Part shown: in pieces, positions 6,837-14,514 of the stretch
Layout of the letters: every line of letters starts with the position of its first letter
Numbering within the stretch: position 1 is the stretch's first letter
IMG/VR virus record: IMGVR_UViG_3300049479_000361
Span: 1-25,270 of that record
Length of the DNA: 25,270 nucleotides
Source of the DNA: a virus
Direction: 5' to 3' (one strand)
The notes under the pieces: generated by a model
What the model was told of the DNA's origin: nothing
Databases searched by the model: none
What the model saw: the letters and a program-made list of their open reading frames with translations, nothing else
Position numbers and translations under genes: made by a program

Positions 6837-8021
6837 ATGGAACTTCAAGACTTGAAGAAATCCATCGAAACTCTCGGTAGCGATTGGGCCGCTTTCAAAA
6901 AAGAAAACGACGAGCGCCTAAAAGCCATCGAGAAAAAAGGTGTGGCCGATCCTCTCATCCAGGAAAAACTGGATAAGATGAACAAAAGCATGGATGAATC
7001 CATCGAACGAATCCAAAAGATCGAAGCGATGAAGAATTCCAGCGTGGAAGTCGAAACCAAAACCATCAACGAAAAATTGGCCAAAGAAGAAAAATCGGCG
7101 GTCAATGCGTGGATGAAAAAAGGTCGCGCGATTGAAATGAAATCGCTCGTCGAAAACGTGGACAGCCAAGGCGGATTCCTGGTGCGTCCCGAAGTTTCGA
7201 ACGATGTCCAAACCAAAATCTTCGAATCCTCGCCGATTCGTCAGTTAGCCACCGTGCTATCGATTGGCGGCGACTCGTTCGAAGAACCTGCTTGCTGGGA
7301 TGAACCCGAAGCCGGTTGGGTTGGCGAAACCGAAACGCGCAGCGGGACGAACACCCCTGCACTCAAGCAATTGATGATTCCTTTGCACGAGATGCACGCG
7401 AGCCCAAAAGCTAGCCAGCGCCTACTCGACGATTCGTTCGTTGACGTAGAAGCTTGGCACGGCCAAAAGGTAGCCGAAAAATTCGCGCGCCTCGAAGCGA
7501 CTGGTTTCGTGTCTGGTGACGGCATCAACAAACCGCTTGGTTTCTTAAGCTATGCGGCTGGCGACGATTACAACAAAATTGAGCAAGTGAATTCGGGGCA
7601 CGCCTCGCAATTGACTGCCGATGGTTTGATCGCGCTCCAAGCGGCCTTGCTTGAGCAATTCCAACCAAACGCCACCTGGTTGATGAAACGCGCCACCGTT
7701 GGTGCGGTTCGCCAATTGAAAGCTGGTACCACTGGAGAATATCTCTGGGGGTATGAAGCGCAATTGAACACCCCGATGCAAATGAGCCTGTTGGGACGCC
7801 CGGTCATGTTCGCAAACGACATGCCTTCGGTCGGTGCCAACGCGCTTGCGGTAGCCTACGGCGATTTCCGCGCTGGTTACCTCATCGTGGAAAAACCTGG
7901 TATTCGCGTGTTGCGTGATGCCTTCACGGCCAAACCCTACGTCTTGTTCTACACGACGAAACGGGTCGGCGGTGGCGTGCGTCACTTCCAAGCGATCAAA
8001 GTCCAAAAAATCTCGGCCTAA
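6837..8021 (+). CDS. HK97-fold major capsid protein
   Basis: ATG 6837 follows the protease stop directly and has AAGGGGGAAT upstream. The 394-residue protein starts with about 90 residues of charged heptad-like helix (MELQDLKKSIETLGSDWAAF onward), the delta domain that acts as an internal scaffold and is cut off by the prohead protease. From about residue 110 the mature subunit begins; NVDSQGGFLVRPEVSNDV is the usual entry into the HK97 fold. Later blocks GFVSGDGINKPLGFL and LLGRPVMFANDMPSV are typical of the P-domain region. C-rich, frequent codons make it look like the most highly expressed gene here. The Lys/Asn pair of HK97 cross-linking cannot be judged by eye. Confidence 0.93.
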   Translation: MELQDLKKSIETLGSDWAAFKKENDERLKAIEKKGVADPLIQEKLDKMNKSMDESIERIQKIEAMKNSSVEVETKTINEKLAKEEKSAVNAWMKKGRAIEMKSLVENVDSQGGFLVRPEVSNDVQTKIFESSPIRQLATVLSIGGDSFEEPACWDEPEAGWVGETETRSGTNTPALKQLMIPLHEMHASPKASQRLLDDSFVDVEAWHGQKVAEKFARLEATGFVSGDGINKPLGFLSYAAGDDYNKIEQVNSGHASQLTADGLIALQAALLEQFQPNATWLMKRATVGAVRQLKAGTTGEYLWGYEAQLNTPMQMSLLGRPVMFANDMPSVGANALAVAYGDFRAGYLIVEKPGIRVLRDAFTAKPYVLFYTTKRVGGGVRHFQAIKVQKISA

Positions 8022-8033
8022 TAGGGAGACCAA

Positions 8034-8471
8034 ATGAACAAAAGTTCACTTAAAGACAATACGAAACTGTCTGTCGCCCTAGCCGCTGGTGTGAAAACCA
8101 CCGACGGTAACGGTGCGACTATCGACACGCAAGGCTATGAACAACTTCGCATGATTGCGATTGTTGGTCCTTCGGGTGATACCCTTTCCGGTTCGCTTAA
8201 AGCGGAATTGGAATTGGAACACTCCGATGACGGTTCGGCCTGGTCTGACTGTGCGGACACCGACTTGGTGGCTGCCGTCACTGGAACGAATCCCGGAACC
8301 TTCGCTGTCATCGATGACGCCGCTGAAGACGAAACCGTCTATCAAGCGAGCTACATCGGCAAAAAGCGATACGTTCGCGTTGTTTACAACGTGACCGGAA
8401 CGCACACGAACGGAATGCCCGTTGGTGTTGTGGCGGAACTTGGTTCCCCACGTCATGCACCTACGGTGTAA
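8034..8471 (+). CDS. Putative capsid decoration protein, 145 aa
   Basis: ATG 8034 has AGGGAG seven to eight bases upstream. The product looks all-beta: after a short lead (MNKSSLKDNTKLSVALAAGV) come segments such as QLRMIAIVGPSGDT, ELELEHSDDGSAWSDCADTD and KRYVRVVYNVTGTHT. The 'LQ/E-S-DG-SW-D' pattern followed by 'YVRV' is common in small proteins encoded just after capsid genes, thought to coat the head. No signal peptide is present. It shares the capsid transcript and is followed at once by a terminator hairpin, which would group it with the abundant capsid protein. Decoration role is inferred from fold impression and position. Confidence 0.6.
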   Translation: MNKSSLKDNTKLSVALAAGVKTTDGNGATIDTQGYEQLRMIAIVGPSGDTLSGSLKAELELEHSDDGSAWSDCADTDLVAAVTGTNPGTFAVIDDAAEDETVYQASYIGKKRYVRVVYNVTGTHTNGMPVGVVAELGSPRHAPTV

Positions 8472-8483
8472 ACGAATAACGAT

Positions 8484-8518
8484 GGGGACTGGGTGTGATG
8501 CACCTGGTCCCCGTTTTT
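8484..8518 (+). terminator. Rho-independent terminator or attenuator in the head operon
   Basis: GGGGACTGGGTG at 8484-8495 pairs with CACCTGGTCCCC at 8501-8512 over 12 bp, two of them G-U, with the 5-base loop TGATG; a G and five T follow. This is a strong intrinsic terminator in the rightward sense. Because the tail genes continue in the same direction, it is likely to act partially, making more capsid than connector and tail mRNA. Confidence 0.85.
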
Positions 8519-8528
8519 CAGAGGAACC

Positions 8529-9164
8529 ATGCTGACTTTAGTCACACCACCATCAACTCCGCTTATTTCATTGGCTGATGCAAAGGCACATTTGCGTGTG
8601 ACGAATACGGCTGAAGACACCCTGATTCCTTTGTTGGTAAAAGCCGCAACGACTCGCGCCGAAAGATATACCGGCAGAAGATTCTTGAATCAGACCTGGA
8701 AAATCGTCTTGGATGGAATCCCGAAACGGAAAAAATCTGACCCATGGTGGGATGGGGTTCGCGATGGTGCCGTCTCCGAATTGTACGGGGATGGTGATTA
8801 CATCGATTTATACCTAGCCCCATTATCGTCGATTAATTCGATGAAAACATATGACCAGTCCAACGTCGTATCGACGTTCCCATCGACTGAATATTTTGCC
8901 GATAGTTCAAGTGAACCGGCAAGGCTGGTTAAGAATGACGGGTCTACCTGGCCTGTGAATCTAAGAACTTTTAACGCGGTCGAAATCGAAGCCGTTTTTG
9001 GATACGGGACAAATCCAACCGATGTTCCAGAAGATATTATTCAGGCCGTTAAACTCATCGTTGGGCATATGTTTGAAAATCGTGGCGACTCCGAAGCTGC
9101 CGAACGAATTCCCGGCCTCGCGATGGAACTTTTAGAAAGCTACAAAGTGAGAGTTCTTGGATGA
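8529..9164 (+). CDS. Head-tail connector (phage gp6-like / phiE125 gp8 family)
   Basis: ATG 8529 lies 5 bases after an AGAGGAAC binding site. The 211-residue protein opens with ISLADAKAHLRVTNTAEDTL, then VKAATTRAERYTGRRF, the hallmark of the HK97 gp6-like connector and phiE125 gp8 families (TIGR01560/TIGR02215 type). The middle is beta-rich, with IDLYLAPLSSINSMK, and the C-terminal part (DIIQAVKLIVGHMFENRGD) is the usual closing helix. It forms the ring under the portal that joins head to tail. It is the first gene after the terminator and overlaps the next as ATGA. Confidence 0.85.
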   Translation: MLTLVTPPSTPLISLADAKAHLRVTNTAEDTLIPLLVKAATTRAERYTGRRFLNQTWKIVLDGIPKRKKSDPWWDGVRDGAVSELYGDGDYIDLYLAPLSSINSMKTYDQSNVVSTFPSTEYFADSSSEPARLVKNDGSTWPVNLRTFNAVEIEAVFGYGTNPTDVPEDIIQAVKLIVGHMFENRGDSEAAERIPGLAMELLESYKVRVLG

Positions 9165-9493
9165 GAGAGATTGGCAAACTTCGCGAATACATCGCGGTGG
9201 AAAACCCCACCGAGACCCCTGATTCGGTTGGCGGGTATACCGTCACCTGGTCAACGTTCGCGAATGTTTGGGCCAAGATTGAGCCGACCAATTCCCAGCA
9301 TCAATATCACTCGGAGAATCTCGAATATCGCGTGACGCACAAAATCACCATTCGAGAACTCGCCGGACTTAACATCAAGATGCGCATCAGTTTCGAGAAT
9401 CGCATTTTTCACATTCGTGGATTCCGGGACATCTTGGAGCGGGATAGGTTTCAGGAACTTCTTTGCGAGGAAGGTAGTGGGGTGGCCTCGTGA
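9161..9493 (+). CDS. Head closure / head-tail joining protein
   Basis: ATG 9161 overlaps the connector stop (ATGA). The 110-residue protein begins IGKLREYIAVENPTETPDSV, then GGYTVTWSTFANVWAKIEP, and later THKITIRELAGLNIKMRI and IFHIRGFRD. That is the pattern of the SPP1 gp16-like head-tail adaptor family: small beta-barrel stoppers that plug the connector after packaging. Length is typical. Its place between connector and HK97 gp10-like protein is the standard order. Confidence 0.87.
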   Translation: MREIGKLREYIAVENPTETPDSVGGYTVTWSTFANVWAKIEPTNSQHQYHSENLEYRVTHKITIRELAGLNIKMRISFENRIFHIRGFRDILERDRFQELLCEEGSGVAS

Positions 9494-9918
9494 ACAATTT
9501 CATTTCAGTCGAATGGATTAACCTTAAATCCGCTGAGGTGAAGTTGAATAAGACGCTTCCCGATGCGGCTATCAAAATGATGCAATCCAAACTGGTCGCG
9601 TCGATTACCATGATTCATACCGAAGCGATTCGCGGGATTAGCAAAACCTCGATGGGGAAACGCGAGACCAGATACGGGCCGAAACGGCAGGTCATTGTTT
9701 CAAAGCCCGGCGACCCGTTTAATGTTGATACCGGTGTAACCTGGACAAGCATTCAGTACCGGGTAGACGTGAAAGCATTAAAATCAAGTATCGTCGGGAA
9801 TAATACGGCCTATTGGCTTGAGCGAGGGACTAAGAATATGGAGCCTCGGCCTTGGCTTCGCCCGGCATTACTTAAGACCATGGGTAAAAAAGTTGGTGGG
9901 GGGCTAAAACTAAAATGA
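9490..9918 (+). CDS. HK97 gp10-like tail completion protein
   Basis: GTG 9490 overlaps the preceding stop (GTGA). The 142-residue protein has an N-terminal helix followed by a basic loop (GKRETRYGPKRQVIVSKPGD), then GVTWTSIQYRVD, VGNNTAYWLERGTKNMEPRP and WLRPAL. The 'Y-LE-GT-M-PRPWLRPAL' ending is the recognisable HK97 gp10 signature. These proteins act at the head-tail interface in siphoviruses. It overlaps the tail terminator gene as ATGA. Confidence 0.87.
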   Translation: MNNFISVEWINLKSAEVKLNKTLPDAAIKMMQSKLVASITMIHTEAIRGISKTSMGKRETRYGPKRQVIVSKPGDPFNVDTGVTWTSIQYRVDVKALKSSIVGNNTAYWLERGTKNMEPRPWLRPALLKTMGKKVGGGLKLK

Positions 9919-10328
9919 ACCTTCATCCACAAAAACAGATTCTCTCATGGGTTTTAACCACACTTAAGAATGACGCGACACTGACAGCGCTCGTTCCCGC
10001 GTCTCGAATCGTCGAGAATCTGCCGGATAATACCAATTATCCACATATCCGGGTCTCTCCGGCATTCAGTGAAGACTGGTCATCCCACACTTTCAACGGT
10101 TTCAACGGCGAGATTCACATTCGGGTTTGGACACAAGCCCAATCCGTTGAATCAAACATGGACATCCTGAATCGCATCTATACTCTTTTACACGATATGG
10201 ACCCAGCGATTTCTGGTTTTCCAACAATTGATTTCCGCTGCACCTTTAACGAGCCAGTGGTTGAGCCCGATGGTCGGACTTATCAGGGGCTTCAGAGGTA
10301 CAGTTTCACACTCGGGGGGAACGACTAA
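9915..10328 (+). CDS. Tail terminator protein (DUF3168-like)
   Basis: ATG 9915 overlaps the previous stop. The 137-residue sequence carries LKNDATLTALVPASRIVENL, NYPHIRVSPAFSEDW, and GFNGEIHIRVWTQAQSVESN, which fit the DUF3168/gp11-type tail terminator family: an N-terminal helix and a beta sheet holding 'P-I-V', then a helix with ILNRIYTLLHD. The hexameric ring caps the tail tube when the tape measure length is reached and binds the head connector. It is followed by the tube gene with a TAATG overlap. Confidence 0.83.
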   Translation: MNLHPQKQILSWVLTTLKNDATLTALVPASRIVENLPDNTNYPHIRVSPAFSEDWSSHTFNGFNGEIHIRVWTQAQSVESNMDILNRIYTLLHDMDPAISGFPTIDFRCTFNEPVVEPDGRTYQGLQRYSFTLGGND

Positions 10329-10741
10329 TGCCTGCACAAGCCGGTAAAAATCTATTACTCAAGGTGGAGACCGCGCCGGGTAGCGCTGTGTTTTCGACCT
10401 TGGGTGGTTTGCGAACTAAAACCTACACCTTCAACAACGAAGCGATCGATGTCACGAATCACGGTTCAAATGAAAACCGTGAATTGCTGAACAACGCGGG
10501 CGTTCGTTCGATGTCGATTTCTGGTTCTGGGGTTCACACGGGTGATGCCGTGACCTTGGATCAAATCGAAGACGCTTGCATCAGTGGGGCTCACCTCACC
10601 ATGCAAATCGTTGACGCCACCCCTGGCCGCACCTATCAAGGCGCGTTCAAGGTTGTTTCGTTTGAGCGGTCGGCTGAACACTCGGCTGAACAAACCTATT
10701 CTATCTCGCTGGAATCCTCTGGCGCGATTACGGTCAGCTAA
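10328..10741 (+). CDS. Major tail tube protein
   Basis: ATG 10328 shares its A with the previous stop (TAATG). The 137-residue protein starts MPAQAGKNLLLKVETAPGSA and continues with TYTFNNEAIDVTNHGSNENR, GVRSMSISGSGVHTGDA and, near the end, SISLESSGAITVS. This is the TP901-1-type major tail protein pattern ('G-D-L-K', 'IDVT', 'SISGSG'). It stacks as hexameric rings to form the tube. Its size and this position mean a non-contractile tail; no sheath gene is present nearby. Confidence 0.88.
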   Translation: MPAQAGKNLLLKVETAPGSAVFSTLGGLRTKTYTFNNEAIDVTNHGSNENRELLNNAGVRSMSISGSGVHTGDAVTLDQIEDACISGAHLTMQIVDATPGRTYQGAFKVVSFERSAEHSAEQTYSISLESSGAITVS

Positions 10742-10750
10742 GGGGGAACA

Positions 10751-11170
10751 ATGAAATCAGGAAAAATCGCATTACTCATTGCATTGTTTTCTTTAAATTT
10801 GTTCGCGGTGCCGACCAACATTTCGGTTGTCACCACAGGACAAGCGGCTGCCGCGTTTGCCGATGTCACAGGCGATACCGTTAACGGAAACCAAATCCGA
10901 AATAACAATGGAGATTTGGTGCTGTTATTGAGAAATTCTCACGGTACGGATTCTGTGACGGTCACTATCGATGCACCTTCAACGTCCTACAGTATCCCCG
11001 GATATGGGACATTGACCCGCTCAGATATTTCGGTATCGTTGGCGGCTGGGGAGATGAAACACGTTGGAGTTCTGAATTCCACGTGGAACGACGCAAATGG
11101 TTATGTTCAGTTGACCTACACAGGAACAGGGACACCGAAGGTAACCGCGATTCGTTCGCCAAAACCGTAA
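10751..11170 (+). CDS. Small beta protein with signal peptide, 139 aa
   Basis: ATG 10751 has an excellent AAGGGGGAAC site. Residues 1-20 (MKSGKIALLIALFSLNLFAV) look like a Sec signal peptide with cleavage after an A-V-P region. The rest is beta-rich: ADVTGDTVNGNQIRNNNGDL, then LVLLLRNSHGTDSVTVTIDA, then VSLAAGEMKHVGVLNSTWN and YVQLTYTGTGTPKVTAIRSP. This 'NG-L-L-L-N---SVTVTIDA---AG-' pattern resembles small head or tail decoration proteins of phages. A signal peptide is unexpected for a virion part built in the cytoplasm. It sits inside the tail operon between tube and chaperone, one base from the next gene. Confidence 0.55.
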   Translation: MKSGKIALLIALFSLNLFAVPTNISVVTTGQAAAAFADVTGDTVNGNQIRNNNGDLVLLLRNSHGTDSVTVTIDAPSTSYSIPGYGTLTRSDISVSLAAGEMKHVGVLNSTWNDANGYVQLTYTGTGTPKVTAIRSPKP

Positions 11171-11171
11171 A

Positions 11172-11528
11172 ATGAACGCTGTAATCGGTGAAAAAACGTT
11201 AGTGCTGGGGGGCAAGTCTTATGTCTTGCGCCCCAGCTTTAAAGCTATGTGTCAGATTGAATCCCACACCGGGAAATCAATCCTCACTCTCATCAAGGAA
11301 TTCGGAGCGGGAAAACCGTTCATGTCTGACATGGTGGCGGTCGCCTATTTCTGCCACGCGGCATCCGATTATGAGCCGGGTAGTCTTCCGACCATAGACC
11401 GTTTCGGTGAACTCATGATGAAAGAGGGTATGTTCACCGTCGGGCCCCAGGTCTTGGAGTGTCTCGTTTCCGCGCTTAACCAAAGCGGCGATGACGCTAA
11501 AAAAAAGACTGCGATACAGAATCAGTAG
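11172..11528 (+). CDS. Tail assembly chaperone, short form
   Basis: ATG 11172 starts a 118-residue protein: MNAVIGEKTLVLGGKSYVLR, PSFKAMCQIESHTGKSILTL, and a helical C-terminal part with VGPQVLECLVSALNQSGDD. It resembles the gene transfer agent gp10-like chaperone family ('L-P---A---IE-TG-S---L'). The protein coats the tape measure before tube polymerisation. Its place between tube and tape measure is diagnostic, as lambda gpG. The last codons run over an A-rich slippery site, after which a -1 shift gives the long form; the 0-frame stop is TAG 11526-11528. Confidence 0.83.
   Translation: MNAVIGEKTLVLGGKSYVLRPSFKAMCQIESHTGKSILTLIKEFGAGKPFMSDMVAVAYFCHAASDYEPGSLPTIDRFGELMMKEGMFTVGPQVLECLVSALNQSGDDAKKKTAIQNQ
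11501..11507 (+). promoter_or_regulatory. -1 ribosomal frameshift slippery site A-AAA-AAG
   Basis: In the chaperone frame the bases read GCT AAA AAA AAG, so the heptamer at 11501-11507 is A AAA AAG, a canonical -1 site in bacteria. Eight A and a G run from 11499 to 11507. A possible downstream stem pairs GCGAT 11511-11515 with ATCGC 11532-11536. The -1 frame beyond is open for 69 codons with a protein sequence typical of the long chaperone's T domain. Confidence 0.85.
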
Positions 11529-11716
11529 TCGATCGCATTCAGTGGGATTCCTTTTACCGAACAGCGGTAACCATTTTTAAAATCAGTCCACGCGATTTTT
11601 GGAACATGACCCCGATTGAATTCTGGTGGCTCTATCCAAAGAAAGAAGAACCACCGGGCGCGATGTCGAAAGATTGGTTAAAATGGGCTATGAATAGATA
11701 CCCAGACAAAAGGTGA
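11507..11716 (+). CDS. Tail assembly chaperone, frameshift extension (T domain)
   Basis: Reading in the -1 frame from 11507 gives 69 residues and TGA at 11714-11716. They include VVDRIQWDSFYRTAVTIFKI, then SPRDFWNMTPIEFWWLYPKK and a short basic tail ending NRYPDKR. The 'W---YR-A---L-LSP-DFW-MTP-EFW' pattern is the usual second tail chaperone domain. In the long protein (about 181 residues, 11172-11507 joined to 11507-11716) it recruits tube subunits to the chaperone-coated tape measure. There is no good independent start: the only ATG early enough, 11606, would cut the domain in half. The extension ends just before the tape measure start at 11720. Confidence 0.85.
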   Translation, partial: DCDTESVVDRIQWDSFYRTAVTIFKISPRDFWNMTPIEFWWLYPKKEEPPGAMSKDWLKWAMNRYPDKR

Positions 11717-11719
11717 TAA

Positions 11720-13696
11720 ATGGCCACAGGACAACAAACACTTGAACAAGTCATTTTAGTCCTGGATGCGAAAATCGACGGCTTCCAGGCCGCGATGAAA
11801 GAAGCAAGCAAGGCCCAAAAAGAAGCCGCCGACAAAATGGGAGACTCTGCAAAGGGTATGACTTCCTCAATTGAGGGGGCCGCCCAAAGTTTCCTGGAAT
11901 TCAAAAACAAGGTTCTACTCGCTGCCGGAATTGGCGGGATTGGCGCTTTCATCAAATCCTCGTTTGAGGCTGCCGACGAAATTGGCGCGTTGTCCCAAAG
12001 GATTGGTGTCTCGACTAAGTTTCTCCAAGAGATGCAATTTGCCGCATCTCAGTTGAACGTTGACCAGCAAATCCTGAACCAATCCCTTCAGATTTTTACG
12101 AGGACACTCGGTCAGGCGACCGTTGGCGAAGAAGCGTCAATGAAAGCCTTCAAGCAATTGGGGATTTCAATTACTGATGCTTCTGGCAACGCGAAATCTG
12201 CCGAACAAGTTTTCGGTGAGGTGTCCGATAAATTCCGAGACATTGAAAGTCAGGCCGTCAGGGCGGCAATAGCCAACGATTTATTCGGTCGCTCGGGCGG
12301 GCAAATGACTCTGATTTTGGCCCAGGGGTCAGCGGAGTTGGCGAAGTTTGCTCAAAAGGCAAACGATCTAGGGCTCGTAATTGAAGACCGTCTCATTCAG
12401 TCAGCCGACGAAACGAACGACAAACTAGCCACCCTAGGGAAAGTAATCCAGTCCCAATTGGCATCGGCGGTTTTGGAGTTGGCCCCGGCTATTCAAGGAA
12501 TGGTTGACGGTTTCATCAGCGCAGCCGTCGTGACGCGAGACCTGTCACAGGAAGTTGGTGCATTCATAAGAAGCGTTTCGGGCAGCGAGACCGCTACCGA
12601 CAAGCTTCAAATCCTTCAGGAAAAATTGGGCAATCTGCAAAAATGGCAGGCCCCGGTCTGGCAAATTCAAGAAACCGAAAAGGCCATTGACGCCTTAATC
12701 AAAAAAGAATTTGCGCTGGATGAGGCCAAACAAAGGAAGATAGCGACCTCTCAAGCTGAATACGAAATCGCGAAAAAGAACGACGAACTTCAAAAGCAAG
12801 CCGAAGAAATAATCAAGCGCACTCAAGGTTCCGACAAAGAAGAAAAACTGAACGCTGAAATTGACCTATTAAAAAAGGCGCGGGAACAGGGGCTGATAAT
12901 CGAGACCGATTACCAAGCAGCGGTTCAACAGCTAGAAGCCGATCGCGAGGCGATGCAGGTCGAACAGACCGAACGGGAAATTGATTCACTGATTGCGAAA
13001 ATTGAAGCCATGAGGGCCTTAAACGATGAAGCCTATCAGGCCGAAATCGATGCCAACATGAACAAAGTGAATCAGTTGATGGGTCAGGAAAATGCGTTTT
13101 CTGAGCATTATCTTAAGACCAAGAACCGCCTAAAACAGATTGATGAGAAATCGAAGCAGGAAGAAAAAAAACGCGATGACCAAATGGTGAGGGACAGGAC
13201 AGATTCCCTCAACTGGATTTCGAATCTCCAACATTCGAAATCGAAAGAAATGGCAGCCGTGGGAAAGGCTGCCGCTATCGCCAACACCACCATCACAACC
13301 TACGAGGCCGCAATGAAGGCATATTCTTCATTGGCAGGAATCCCAATCATTGGGCCAGCCTTGGGCGCCGCTGCCGCTGCCGCCGCCGTCTCCGTTGGGT
13401 TAAGCCGCGTTGCATCCATTGCCGGAACCGATATCGGATTTAAAACTGGTGCCGATATGATTCCTGGGCTTGGGCTCGGAGATTCTGTTCCCGCGATGAT
13501 TCAACCCGGAGAACGCATCGTTCGAACTGACACGAACAGGGTGCTTGAGCAATTTCTGAGGGATTATCGGGATAATTCCGGTGGTGGCGTTGGTGGTGAG
13601 GTCCGACTTGAAATTGTCATGAACGATAATTTGATGGATTTCATCGAGACACAATTGGTCGCTCGGGGAAGAGTGAACGTGAGCATCAACCAATAG
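11720..13696 (+). CDS. Tail tape measure protein
   Basis: ATG 11720 follows AAGGTGATAA. The 658-residue protein has a helical N-terminal part (LEQVILVLDAKIDGFQAAMK), a hydrophobic stretch near 70-85 (VLLAAGIGGIGAFIKSSFEA), ADEIGALSQRIGVSTKFLQE, and long coiled coil from about 290 to 500. A second hydrophobic Gly/Ala-rich segment around 540-570 (IPIIGPALGAAAAAAAVSVG) may insert in the host membrane on ejection. Near the C-terminus GADMIPGLGLGDSVPAMIQP, GERIV is the familiar 'tape measure end' motif (ML-PGE). By the usual 0.15 nm per residue rule the tail would be near 100 nm. No peptidase or lytic domain is seen. Confidence 0.88.
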   Translation: MATGQQTLEQVILVLDAKIDGFQAAMKEASKAQKEAADKMGDSAKGMTSSIEGAAQSFLEFKNKVLLAAGIGGIGAFIKSSFEAADEIGALSQRIGVSTKFLQEMQFAASQLNVDQQILNQSLQIFTRTLGQATVGEEASMKAFKQLGISITDASGNAKSAEQVFGEVSDKFRDIESQAVRAAIANDLFGRSGGQMTLILAQGSAELAKFAQKANDLGLVIEDRLIQSADETNDKLATLGKVIQSQLASAVLELAPAIQGMVDGFISAAVVTRDLSQEVGAFIRSVSGSETATDKLQILQEKLGNLQKWQAPVWQIQETEKAIDALIKKEFALDEAKQRKIATSQAEYEIAKKNDELQKQAEEIIKRTQGSDKEEKLNAEIDLLKKAREQGLIIETDYQAAVQQLEADREAMQVEQTEREIDSLIAKIEAMRALNDEAYQAEIDANMNKVNQLMGQENAFSEHYLKTKNRLKQIDEKSKQEEKKRDDQMVRDRTDSLNWISNLQHSKSKEMAAVGKAAAIANTTITTYEAAMKAYSSLAGIPIIGPALGAAAAAAAVSVGLSRVASIAGTDIGFKTGADMIPGLGLGDSVPAMIQPGERIVRTDTNRVLEQFLRDYRDNSGGGVGGEVRLEIVMNDNLMDFIETQLVARGRVNVSINQ

Positions 13697-13704
13697 GGGA
13701 AGTC

Positions 13705-14514
13705 ATGGGGATAAGATTCTTCGAAAAAAATAAGATAGACCTGACTTTCGACAACGTTGCAATCACTGTGACGGATTTGGTCGCCACAGATTCAGGTCAG
13801 GCATTCGTTAATCTGATGCGGAATCGAAGGAATGATTCTGGTTGGACAACCACCGATTCAACCGACGCCGCCAACACAGAATTAATTTTTGATTTTGGCG
13901 ACCTGGTAGAAATCAACCGTATATTTTTGATTCAACACAATTTAAAAGCCTACACCATTCAATATTGGGACGGGGCTGCATACCAAAACTTTTCAACCCC
14001 AATTTCAGAAACCAACAACTCTGCCGTTGATAAGCTACACGAATTCAACAACGTCGAGACCAGCCGGGTGAAACTTGTCATCACGGGAACCATGGTTGCC
14101 GATGACGATAAATTCATCTCCCAGTTTGTTGCGACCCAAGAAATTGGCCAATTCCAAGTAATGCAGCCACGCATTGAAGATGCGAGGGTTAGCCGAAACA
14201 GAAAGGTTTTAAAATCGCTTTCTGGAAAAGCAAAAATCATGCGCTCAAGCGGGTTCATTGAGTTTAAATTTAGCCAGACCGGCGTCACAAACGATAACGA
14301 TCTGACGCTTTTGGAAACGCTTCACGACTATTACGACGGATTTCTGGTGTGGATTTCTGGCGGAGACGTTTCTCAATTTAGGAACGAAAGAATTGCCTAC
14401 CGTTTGAAAGACCTCATTTTCATGAACATCACGACCGAATATCAGCCCGAATGGAAGAACGGTTTTTATAATCAGGGCATCGACGTGAAATTCAATATGA
14501 CCGAGGTTCTTTGA
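13705..14514 (+). CDS. Tail tip protein with discoidin-like domain
   Basis: ATG 13705 has AGGGGAAGTC upstream. Residues 20-150 have a galactose-binding-like layout: GWTTTDSTDAANTELIFDFG, DLVEINRIFLIQHNLKAYTI, QYWDGAAYQNFSTP and later VKLVITGTMVADDDKFISQF. This is the strand order of F5/8 type C modules, often used for sugar binding. The C-terminal half (LSGKAKIMRSSGFIEFKFSQ onward) is also beta-rich and reminds me of distal tail proteins. It lies directly after the tape measure, where distal tail and hub proteins are encoded. Exact equivalence to a Dit protein is inferred from position. Confidence 0.6.
   Translation: MGIRFFEKNKIDLTFDNVAITVTDLVATDSGQAFVNLMRNRRNDSGWTTTDSTDAANTELIFDFGDLVEINRIFLIQHNLKAYTIQYWDGAAYQNFSTPISETNNSAVDKLHEFNNVETSRVKLVITGTMVADDDKFISQFVATQEIGQFQVMQPRIEDARVSRNRKVLKSLSGKAKIMRSSGFIEFKFSQTGVTNDNDLTLLETLHDYYDGFLVWISGGDVSQFRNERIAYRLKDLIFMNITTEYQPEWKNGFYNQGIDVKFNMTEVL

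Noticed and set aside
7545-8033. Reverse-strand frame of 162 codons opposite the capsid gene
   Set aside because: The capsid gene has strong codon bias, which commonly produces long antisense frames; no motif.
14092-14101. Short palindrome AACCATGGTT resembling the right-end operator half-sites
   Set aside because: The spacing between half-sites is absent, it lies inside a coding gene, and a 10-base palindrome is expected by chance.
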